A stretch of 5,300 nt of DNA from JAKBCQ01 sp021807585 (GTDB lineage Bacteria > Planctomycetota > Planctomycetia > Isosphaerales > Isosphaeraceae): contig DAHWFG010000195.1 of the NCBI GenBank assembly GCA_027325115.1, positions 1 to 5,300 on the forward strand, read 5' to 3'. Positions 1 to 5,204 of this stretch are shown piece after piece (position 1 is the stretch's first letter; the number at the start of each line of letters is the position of its first letter). The position numbers and the translations under genes are program-made. The notes below the pieces were generated by a model. The model was not told the origin of the DNA, did no database searches, and saw only the letters and a list, made by a program, of their open reading frames with translations.

Positions 1-209
1 CGGCCGACGCCGCGCGCGCTCGCGACCTCGCGCGCCCGCTCGATTGTTCGAGATGTGATTCCATGAACGTAAAAGCCCGCTTTTTGATACGCGGGAATGT
101 GGCAATCACGGGTGATGAACCCGGCGCCGACGATCCCGATCCCCCTGTTCACATTTTTGGGGGGATCCGGGATCGGTTTGAGATCGACGTGTTCGAGATC
201 GATCGCCAT
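1..209 (-). CDS. Gfo/Idh/MocA-family oxidoreductase, N-terminal fragment (gene runs off the left edge)
   Basis: The 69 complete codons inside the window encode the start of an NAD(P)-binding dehydrogenase of the Gfo/Idh/MocA family; the rest of the gene lies beyond position 1. After a hydrophilic leader of about 22 residues comes a Rossmann beta-strand and glycine turn, GIGIVGAGFI (residues 23-32), then CHIPAYQ (36-42) and GITSRT (50-55), the usual family order of beta1, dinucleotide loop, helix and beta2. Family members oxidise or reduce sugars, inositols and related polyols using a bound nicotinamide cofactor. The ATG at 209 is supported by a GGAGAA ribosome-binding site six bases upstream. 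The protein has no signal peptide and should be cytoplasmic. It lies 99 bp downstream of the hydroxypyruvate-isomerase-like gene on the same strand, so the two probably form an operon. The substrate cannot be told because the C-terminal substrate domain is missing. Confidence 0.88.
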   Translation of the reverse strand, partial: MAIDLEHVDLKPIPDPPKNVNRGIGIVGAGFITRDCHIPAYQKAGFYVHGITSRTIERAREVASARGVG

Positions 210-308
210 CGCGCGTTCTCCAGCCTGGTATCGGCGCCTTAGCCGCGGCCGCCGCGCGTCGTCGCCCGATCGATTCGGACGCGACGGCGCCGCGCGGCTT
301 TCGTTCGG
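210..308. other. Spacer within the isomerase-oxidoreductase cluster
   Basis: This is 99 bp of very GC-rich sequence between the isomerase stop (TGA, 309-311) and the oxidoreductase ATG. I see no hairpin followed by a T-run, so transcription may continue from one gene to the next. A 7-base inverted repeat (AGCCGCG at 241-247, CGCGGCT at 293-299) is present but is easily explained by base composition. Confidence 0.5.
216..221 (-). promoter_or_regulatory. Ribosome-binding site of the oxidoreductase gene
   Basis: Read on the minus strand this is GGAGAA, six bases before the ATG at 209. It is a good Shine-Dalgarno match and fixes the start of a gene that is otherwise visible only as a 69-codon fragment. 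Confidence 0.7.
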
Positions 309-1259
309 TCAAACGTCGCAGAGAGCGACCGCCTGCTCGAGGCCCGCAAGAGGATCGCGGGTGGGGATGAACTCTTGTCCCACGTAACCCTTGTAGCCGA
401 TTTCGATCAGCGCCTCCATAATCGGTTTGTAAGCGATCTCTTGTTTGTCGTCGAGCTCGCCGCGGCCCGGATTCCCCGCGGTGTGAATGTGGCCGATCAC
501 CTCGCGATGCTCGCGCAGTCTGCGGATGATGTCGCCGTCCATGATCTGCGCGTGATAAATATCGAACAACAACTTCAGATGCGATGATCCAACACGTTTG
601 ATAATATCGACACAGTAATCGATATGATCACCTTGATATCCGGGATGCCCCTTCATCGGGTGCGATCGATCGCGGGTGTTGAGCATCTCGAGGCACAAAA
701 CGACGTTCTTCTTCTCGGCGTGGCCGACGATCTTCTTGTACGCGTCGACGCAGTTCGCGGCGCCGACATCGGCTGGAATCCCCTCGCTCATCCCCGTGAA
801 GCAGATCACGCTGGGAAAGCCGAATTGGGAACACGCGTCGATCGAATCGCGCGTCGCCTTAAAAACTTGATCATGATATTTCGGGTTATTGAACCCTTTG
901 ACGAACGGCGGATCGGGCGCCATGTCGATCGTGCCGATGGCGCACTTGAGCCCGTGTTGTTTGAGGAGCGGGAAATATTTGGGAGGAAGCAGTTCGATGC
1001 TTTCGCAGCCGAGCTTTTTGGCGACCTGGATCATCTCTTCGACGTTCCAGTATTTTTCAAAACACCAATGAACGAGCGACTGCTTGATTCGACCGTTCTT
1101 GATTGTGGTTCCCGACGCCTGAGCGGCGTGTGCGCCGCGAGCCGCGACGCCCGCTTCATGAAGCGCCGCGGCGCCGACCGCGGCCGCGGCCGCGGTTTTC
1201 ATCCACGTTCGCCGATCGGTCGCCGACGATCGACCCGGCGCGCGTTGTTGCTCGTTCAT
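309..1259 (-). CDS. Hydroxypyruvate isomerase-family TIM-barrel protein with Tat signal peptide
   Basis: This 316-residue protein belongs to the xylose-isomerase-like TIM-barrel superfamily and most resembles hydroxypyruvate isomerase (Hyi), which interconverts hydroxypyruvate and tartronate semialdehyde. The second half aligns by eye with E. coli Hyi: CLEML (189-193, Glu191), LKLLFDIYHAQ (228-238, Asp233 and His236), IGHIHTAGNPGRGE (255-268) and YVGQEFIP (292-299, Glu296). The two glutamates and the Asp/His pair are the expected metal and catalytic positions. The N-terminus carries a twin-arginine motif, DRRTWMK (15-21), an alanine-rich hydrophobic stretch (22-34) and an AHA cleavage-type site near 43-45, so export by the Tat pathway is predicted. 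The frame is open back to 1445, but the ATG at 1259 is preferred because it puts the Tat motif close to the N-terminus; the 62 upstream codons are Arg/Ala/Gly-rich and unlike a protein domain. The upstream ribosome site is only a GGGGG run. The substrate may be another sugar or keto-acid, because this family is often over-annotated. Confidence 0.88.
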   Translation of the reverse strand: MNEQQRAPGRSSATDRRTWMKTAAAAAVGAAALHEAGVAARGAHAAQASGTTIKNGRIKQSLVHWCFEKYWNVEEMIQVAKKLGCESIELLPPKYFPLLKQHGLKCAIGTIDMAPDPPFVKGFNNPKYHDQVFKATRDSIDACSQFGFPSVICFTGMSEGIPADVGAANCVDAYKKIVGHAEKKNVVLCLEMLNTRDRSHPMKGHPGYQGDHIDYCVDIIKRVGSSHLKLLFDIYHAQIMDGDIIRRLREHREVIGHIHTAGNPGRGELDDKQEIAYKPIMEALIEIGYKGYVGQEFIPTRDPLAGLEQAVALCDV

Positions 1260-1442
1260 CTCGACGCCCCCAAACCGTAAGGAAAAGTAATAATCCGCCG
1301 ACCCGCATCCCGCGAACGGTCGCGGCGAACCCGCTCGGCGACCCGGCTTCGACTTTACTCGCCCGATCGACTTCGCGAAAGAACCGACCGAGCCGCGTCG
1401 CCGAAAAGCCGGCGCGATCCGCGCCGCGGCGAATCGATCGCT

Positions 1443-1500
1443 CAATTCATTGACTTATATTTATTAATAATTATATATTTTATTTATTTTTGTTTTTTTT
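1443..1500. promoter_or_regulatory. AT-rich divergent promoter region
   Basis: From 1455 to 1500 there is a single G in 46 bases, the sharpest composition change in this GC-rich window. The island lies upstream of both the minus-strand isomerase gene and the plus-strand DUF2752 gene. On the plus strand TTGACT (1450-1455) and TATATT (1474-1479), 18 bases apart, each match the sigma-70 consensus at five of six positions. On the minus strand an exact TATAAT occurs at 1475-1470 but has no convincing -35. Either transcript would have a leader of roughly 200-250 nt. The AT content makes chance -10 matches easy, so the region as a promoter is more secure than the individual boxes. Confidence 0.5.
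1456..1475. repeat. Imperfect 20-bp palindrome in the AT-rich island
   Basis: TTATTAATAA (1461-1470) is a perfect palindrome. Beyond one mismatched pair (1460/1471) the symmetry continues with TATA on each side (1456-1459 and 1472-1475). It overlaps the spacer and -10 region of the plus-strand promoter candidate and the minus-strand TATAAT, where an operator could act on both directions. Dyads of this kind also arise readily in pure A/T sequence, so a regulator site is only a possibility. Confidence 0.3.
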
Positions 1501-1737
1501 CACTATGGAGGATTCGTTCTTCTCGACGCCGTTGAGCGGTCGGTAGTATCATCAAGGCGAAGACGGTTTGATCGGGGTGAGCGGGTCATGGCTTCCGCGA
1601 CGGCGAGCGCCGCGATCGACATTCATTTCGCCGGGAAAAAACATCGAATCGGCCTTGTCGTGTTTTTCGGATTGGGGTATCAAGTTCATCGCACGTCGTG
1701 ACGGCGCTTCTCGCGTCGTCTCGCAAGGAACGACTCC
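1501..1737. other. Leader region upstream of the DUF2752 gene, no confident gene
   Basis: About 235 bp of GC-rich sequence lies between the AT-rich island and the GTG start at 1738. The plus strand has two short reading frames with ATG: 13 codons plus stop from 1505 to 1546, and 37 codons plus stop from 1588 to 1701. Neither has a good ribosome site or recognisable product. I see no riboswitch-like fold or intrinsic terminator here. Confidence 0.4.
1725..1729 (+). promoter_or_regulatory. Ribosome-binding site supporting the GTG start of the DUF2752 gene
   Basis: AAGGA lies eight bases before GTG 1738. It is the only good Shine-Dalgarno match near the start of this frame and is the reason for choosing a GTG start. 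Confidence 0.6.
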
Positions 1738-2442
1738 GTGACGCTCTTTGGATGGAAGACCGCTCGAAGATGGTTTCGAGCGCAATCGGCTTTCACCGCC
1801 AGTGCGACTCGCGGCGATCGCAAGACGCGTTTGGTCGCGATCGGTTTGATCGTGGCGATCGTATTCGTCTTTGTCGTCGCGGTTCGGTTGGCGCCCGATC
1901 CATCGGGGCGCGGCACGCACGTTCAACTCGGCCTCGCTCCGTGCGCCTTTCTGAGGCTGACGGGAGAGCCGTGTCCGACCTGCGGGATGACGACGGCGAT
2001 CTGTCGACTGGTTCGCGGAGATCTTCGAGGATCGCTCGAAGCCAACCCCGCGGGGGTCGCATTCGCCTTGGCATGCCTGGGACTGTTTCCCTGGCTCGTC
2101 GTCGCGGCGGTTCGCGGCCGATCCTGGCCGACGCGAACGCTTCGCGTCCCCTTGCTCGGCGTCGTCACGGTCGTCGCCGCGCTGAGCGTGATGAATTGGA
2201 CTTATCGCCGGTTTTTCGGAGGACGTCATGAAGATCCCTCGGCCGTCGTCTCGAGCGCGCTTCACCGCGCTTTCAATCGCGCTCGCGACCCTCAGTCTCC
2301 TATCGATCGCGGGATGCGACCCGCGAACCCTCTTCTATTTCCTTCAAGGCGAGGATCCGTCCACGCCCCCGCCGTGTCGGACGAACTTGAAAGGCAAGAA
2401 GGTCGTGATCGTCTCCAACGCGTCCCCCTCGGCGCTCGGTGA
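1738..2442 (+). CDS. DUF2752-family membrane protein; frame overlaps the next gene for lack of a stop
   Basis: The first 160 residues match DUF2752, a small integral membrane family of unknown function. There is a hydrophobic helix at about 32-50, a family-type motif GLAPCAFLRLTGEPCPTCGMTTA (65-87, with CPTCGMT at 79-85 and a further Cys at 69), then hydrophobic helices at about 106-125 and 137-153, ending NWTYRRFF (153-160). Family members are usually about as long as this conserved part. The frame then continues for some 74 residues with no hydrophobic or conserved character, crossing the start of the lipoprotein gene at 2228 and stopping only at TGA 2440-2442. That tail looks like an out-of-frame reading of the lipoprotein. 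The natural end is probably near 2231: one extra T in the T5 run at 2212-2216, or a -1 slip there, would give a 164-residue product ending in RRTS at TGA 2229-2231. The CxxC pair suggests metal binding or thiol chemistry, but no function is established. It probably forms an operon with the lipoprotein. Confidence 0.75.
   Translation: MTLFGWKTARRWFRAQSAFTASATRGDRKTRLVAIGLIVAIVFVFVVAVRLAPDPSGRGTHVQLGLAPCAFLRLTGEPCPTCGMTTAICRLVRGDLRGSLEANPAGVAFALACLGLFPWLVVAAVRGRSWPTRTLRVPLLGVVTVVAALSVMNWTYRRFFGGRHEDPSAVVSSALHRAFNRARDPQSPIDRGMRPANPLLFPSRRGSVHAPAVSDELERQEGRDRLQRVPLGAR
2218..2223 (+). promoter_or_regulatory. Strong ribosome-binding site of the lipoprotein gene
   Basis: GGAGGA lies four bases before ATG 2228 (GGAGG five bases before). 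It is the best Shine-Dalgarno match in the window and shows that 2228 is a real start inside the continuing DUF2752 frame. Confidence 0.75.
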
Positions 2443-2941
2443 AACCCCGACCCTCGGCCGCGATATCTCCAAAGGCGTCGCGGCGATCCTCAAAGAGAAA
2501 ATCTCCAAAATTGAAATTGTGCCGATTTCAAAAGTATCCACATGGGTTGAAGGGCATCCGTCGTGGACCAAGCACTCCGAGCTCGCCGAGGCGTTCGACG
2601 CCGAATACGTGATCTTTTTTGAGATTGAATCGTTCAAGGTGACCGATCCTTCGAGCCCGCAGATGCTCCACGGCGATTCGAGGATCCACGTCGTCGTCAC
2701 CGAATGGGCTCATCCCAAGGACGACAAAGGCAAACCGATGAAGGATCAACCCAAAGAGGAGAATGAGGTCTTCGATAATTATGTCGAGCCTTCGTTCCCC
2801 AAGACGGGTCCGATCCCGATGGATACCGCCAACGGACGATCGAAATTCCTCAAAGGCTACATCGAACTCGTATCCACGGAAGTCGCCTATCTGTTCGTCA
2901 ATCGACCGATGGGCGAAGACATCCAGGGGAACAAGTTCTGA
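2228..2941 (+). CDS. Predicted lipoprotein of unknown function
   Basis: A 237-residue secreted lipoprotein. Basic residues near the N-terminus (K2, R5, R9, R11) are followed by a hydrophobic stretch (13-28) and a lipobox ending IAGC, with Cys30 as the lipidation site. The next residue is Asp31, which in E. coli would favour retention in the inner membrane; whether that rule holds here is unknown. The mature part has a second Cys at 50. It then alternates strand-like and helix-like segments: KKVVIVSN (57-64), a helix at about 78-92, KIEIVPI (94-100), a helix around 117-124, EYVIFFEIESF (126-136), RIHVVVTEW (152-160) and a C-terminal helix at 205-222. This alpha/beta order recalls the periplasmic fold of TolB-N, LpoB and CsgG-type proteins, but that is inference from pattern alone. 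It seems to belong to a family of planctomycete lipoproteins starting with a CDPxTLFYFL-like mature end, from memory only. It overlaps the DUF2752 frame upstream and is followed by an intrinsic terminator, so it is the last gene of the unit. Confidence 0.85.
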   Translation: MKIPRPSSRARFTALSIALATLSLLSIAGCDPRTLFYFLQGEDPSTPPPCRTNLKGKKVVIVSNASPSALGETPTLGRDISKGVAAILKEKISKIEIVPISKVSTWVEGHPSWTKHSELAEAFDAEYVIFFEIESFKVTDPSSPQMLHGDSRIHVVVTEWAHPKDDKGKPMKDQPKEENEVFDNYVEPSFPKTGPIPMDTANGRSKFLKGYIELVSTEVAYLFVNRPMGEDIQGNKF

Positions 2942-3063
2942 TCAAATCGCCGATCATGACCGAACACACCGTAAGCGAAGCCTCGTACAACCAACGGGCT
3001 TCGCTTTTTTTATTTTCGGCGAACACTTTGAGCCATACTAAATAACATAAACTCAGATGTAAA
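2942..3063. other. Convergent intergenic region
   Basis: This 122-bp gap separates the stop codons of the lipoprotein (plus) and the toroid protein (minus, TAA at 3064-3066). It contains the plus-strand terminator and an A/T-richer stretch at 3030-3066. I find no separate terminator for the minus-strand gene. Confidence 0.6.
2973..3011 (+). terminator. Intrinsic (rho-independent) terminator after the lipoprotein gene
   Basis: AAGCGAAGCC (2973-2982) and GGCTTCGCTT (2997-3006) form a perfect 10-bp stem with a 14-base loop. Seven T residues (3005-3011) overlap the end of the stem. It begins 31 bases after the lipoprotein stop. On the minus strand the hairpin is not followed by a T-run, so it should act mainly on plus-strand transcription and not on the convergent gene. 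Confidence 0.9.
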
Positions 3064-5028
3064 TTACTTCGCCTTTTTCGTCGTCGCCGCTCCTCCTTGC
3101 GGCGGGGCGTCGGCGGGATCTTGATCGGAAGGATCGCGCGTCGTTCCCGAAAACTTATTGACCGCGATGCGATTCTTGGCTGAGGGACGATCGCCGAGCA
3201 CGCGATCGGTGTTCGCACGCGGTTTAGCCCCTTTGGCGGCGTCGGGGTTGATCCCTCCCGCACCAGCGCCTTCGGGCTTGAGCGGCTCGGATTCGGCGGA
3301 GGGATCGGCGACGCCCCCGGGATTTTCATACAGCGGTAAATATCGATAATAAACTTCAAGAGTTAAGAGCGAAAGCGAGGTGATGTACATACGACCTATT
3401 CGCCGTCCCCAACGATCGGGCGCGGGTAGCATCGGGTCCCAACTGCCGCGATCGCAACCTCTTCCCGTGATCTGCGTGTTGACGAGCGTGTCGCGGATAA
3501 ACGTATTCCACTGGTTCCAATCCTCACCCCCCATATTGTGCAACATTTGTGTTGCATAATACCAATAATACATGTTGCGATCTTGGGATTCTCGCAGGTG
3601 TGCGACGACGAGCGAAGCCCCCTTGACAAGCGAGGGATTGTCGCGACTCCAGCCGAAATACTGTCTTCCCAAGAGCGCCTCGGCGGTCATCACGGGATCC
3701 GCGGAGCGTCCTGGACGATATGAATACGTGACGCCGAGATCGTCCGCCGCGGCGAAATCGAGATACTTCCGCGCCCCGGCGATCGTCGTCTTGGGAACCG
3801 CCAGCCGAGCGAGCGCTCCGCTTCGAAGCGCAAACATCTGCCAACCAAAAACCGAGGTGTCGCCGGGCATCCCTGGAGAATAACGCCAGCCGCCGTCGTC
3901 GAGATTCTGCGATCGAGCAATAAAATCAATCGCCCGCTGCGCAGGCTTCTTCAACTGTGGATCTCCCGTCAAACCGTACGCCTCGCACAATGTCATCGTC
4001 GCGATCGCGTGGCTGTACATCCCCGATATGCTCATACCGCCGACAAATAATTGTCCCGTTGAGTCCTGATATTTGATCAATCGACTCAATCCCTTGCGCA
4101 TCGTAACGGTATACCGATCTTTGACCAGATGCGTGTGTCCCGCCGCCAAAAAAGGCAATAGCGCCAGCCCCGTTGCTGCTGTATCGGATTCCGCCGCGGG
4201 ACGCTCGGGACAGCCCGCTCCTTTGCACTCGGGCGACGTATCGAGCCCCCAGCCGCCGTCTCGTCGTTGATGCCGAGCGATCCAATCGAGGCCGAGCTCG
4301 ACGGCTTTTTCCGATTCGACCGTCCCTCCCTGGCTCCGCAGCAGCTTCGCCTTCATCTCGGCGCCGCGTCCTTTGAACGGGATCGCGGGACCCGAAGCGA
4401 TCGCGATCTCGTCGCTTAGAGCCACCCCGCCTGAACCCGTTCCACGCCCCTTGCCGATATCGATCGACCCCGATTTGCCGCGTCCACGTGATCGACCCGC
4501 CCCCGCCCCTTTACCCGCCGCGTCGCGACCTTCGCCCGCCGATGAATCGTCGACTCCCCCCACGATCCCGCGCGCACCCGAAAAACCCGGGTTGATCTCG
4601 GTTCGGATCGGCATCCGATCGAGCGAACTTGGCGGCTCGATCCGAATATCGGCGGCGAGTGGACGATCCTCGATCTCACCCACGTGAATCTCGGCCGAGT
4701 TTGGATCTTTACCGATCGAAATCGGATCTTTGGTGCGAATGTGGGTGAACGGATCGCCCGCATGATCCGACGGAACCAAACTCGTCACGTCGTCGCGAAG
4801 TTGCCCGATCGCACGCGATTCGAGCACGGTTTCGCCGCCGTGACGACCATTCGCCGAAAAAATCAAGGCGAGCGTGATCAGCATCAACACATGGATCGCA
4901 ACGCTTACGCCCCATGTCTCCAACCGCCTCCGCCACGATACGCGCTCGCGAACCGGCGCAAGCAGTAAAACAGGCATCGTCCTCCGTGGAGCGACTCGAG
5001 GAACGGAAATCGGCTCAACGGTTTTCAT
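3064..5028 (-). CDS. Membrane-anchored prenyltransferase/squalene-oxidase repeat (alpha/alpha-toroid) protein
   Basis: A 654-residue protein in four parts. Residues 1-38 are a basic cytoplasmic tail. Residues 39-58 are one transmembrane helix containing SVAIH (42-46). Residues 59-238 are an extracytoplasmic linker, glycine-rich and low-complexity at 161-201. Residues 239-568 are an alpha/alpha-toroid of the prenyltransferase/squalene-oxidase repeat type. QW-like repeats are visible at RRDGGWG (255-261) and LDDGGWRY (376-383), with GCDRGSW (524-530) and an aromatic-rich end YYRYLPLY (560-567). The last 86 residues are charged, Pro/Gly/Ala-rich and probably disordered, ending in TTKKAK. I see no DxDD motif of class II terpene cyclases and no thioester GCGEQ motif, so enzymatic cyclase activity is not supported; a binding or scaffold role is as likely. 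A Cys pair (268 and 273) lies after the first repeat. The frame can start at TTG 5058, but ATG 5028 is preferred because the ten extra residues add nothing recognisable and the TTG has no ribosome site; the ATG has only a weak GGA upstream. The gene is convergent with the lipoprotein and seems to be transcribed alone. Confidence 0.88.
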   Translation of the reverse strand: MKTVEPISVPRVAPRRTMPVLLLAPVRERVSWRRRLETWGVSVAIHVLMLITLALIFSANGRHGGETVLESRAIGQLRDDVTSLVPSDHAGDPFTHIRTKDPISIGKDPNSAEIHVGEIEDRPLAADIRIEPPSSLDRMPIRTEINPGFSGARGIVGGVDDSSAGEGRDAAGKGAGAGRSRGRGKSGSIDIGKGRGTGSGGVALSDEIAIASGPAIPFKGRGAEMKAKLLRSQGGTVESEKAVELGLDWIARHQRRDGGWGLDTSPECKGAGCPERPAAESDTAATGLALLPFLAAGHTHLVKDRYTVTMRKGLSRLIKYQDSTGQLFVGGMSISGMYSHAIATMTLCEAYGLTGDPQLKKPAQRAIDFIARSQNLDDGGWRYSPGMPGDTSVFGWQMFALRSGALARLAVPKTTIAGARKYLDFAAADDLGVTYSYRPGRSADPVMTAEALLGRQYFGWSRDNPSLVKGASLVVAHLRESQDRNMYYWYYATQMLHNMGGEDWNQWNTFIRDTLVNTQITGRGCDRGSWDPMLPAPDRWGRRIGRMYITSLSLLTLEVYYRYLPLYENPGGVADPSAESEPLKPEGAGAGGINPDAAKGAKPRANTDRVLGDRPSAKNRIAVNKFSGTTRDPSDQDPADAPPQGGAATTKKAK

Positions 5029-5204
5029 GTATGAGCATCCGAGCAGAGATGGTGGCAAATCATGACGGGCGACTCAGAAAATGGAGAGGACGAACGACTA
5101 TTATGATAGGAGTTTGTGAGTTCAAAGGCAAGCCGACCGCGCCTTGGCGTCGTACCGGACGGTCAAGCATATCCCCCGACTCGATCGCTTCCCTCAAACC
5201 AGAT
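5029..5204. other. Upstream region of the toroid-protein gene, no gene seen
   Basis: This stretch probably holds the promoter of the minus-strand gene. The only candidate I see is minus-strand TTGAAC (5125-5120) with a poor TAATAG (5103-5098) 16 bases away, inside a locally A/T-rich patch at about 5097-5126. That match is weak. CGCCAAGGCG forms a 10-base palindrome on the minus strand near 5140-5149 but has no T-run, so it is not a terminator. Confidence 0.35.

Noticed and set aside
97..387. 96-residue plus-strand frame at the left end
   Set aside because: It is antisense to the oxidoreductase start and the isomerase end, both of which are clearly better supported.
624..1280. 218-residue plus-strand frame opposite the isomerase gene
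   Set aside because: It is antisense to a well-supported gene with a Tat signal and catalytic motifs; its composition is that of a mirrored frame.
1260..1445. 62-codon upstream extension of the isomerase frame
   Set aside because: Using it would place the Tat signal about 78 residues into the protein; the extension is Arg/Ala/Gly-rich and unlike a domain.
1698..2231. 177-residue plus-strand frame overlapping the DUF2752 gene
   Set aside because: It is Arg/Ser-rich without domain features. Only its stop codon (2229-2231) is of interest, as the likely natural end of DUF2752 after a one-base shift.
1552..2265. 237-residue open frame on the minus strand
   Set aside because: It lies antisense to the DUF2752 gene, is dominated by Arg, Ser and Asp, and has no hydrophobic or domain-like pattern; it is a GC-driven shadow.
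4426..4548. Glycine-rich coding stretch as a possible DNA repeat array
   Set aside because: The amino-acid sequence is low-complexity, but I could not find a regular DNA repeat unit; it is best explained as a flexible linker.
3064..5028. Annotation of the toroid protein as a squalene-hopene cyclase
   Set aside because: No DxDD catalytic motif is visible, and the protein has a transmembrane anchor with a long glycine-rich linker; only the fold-level assignment is supported.
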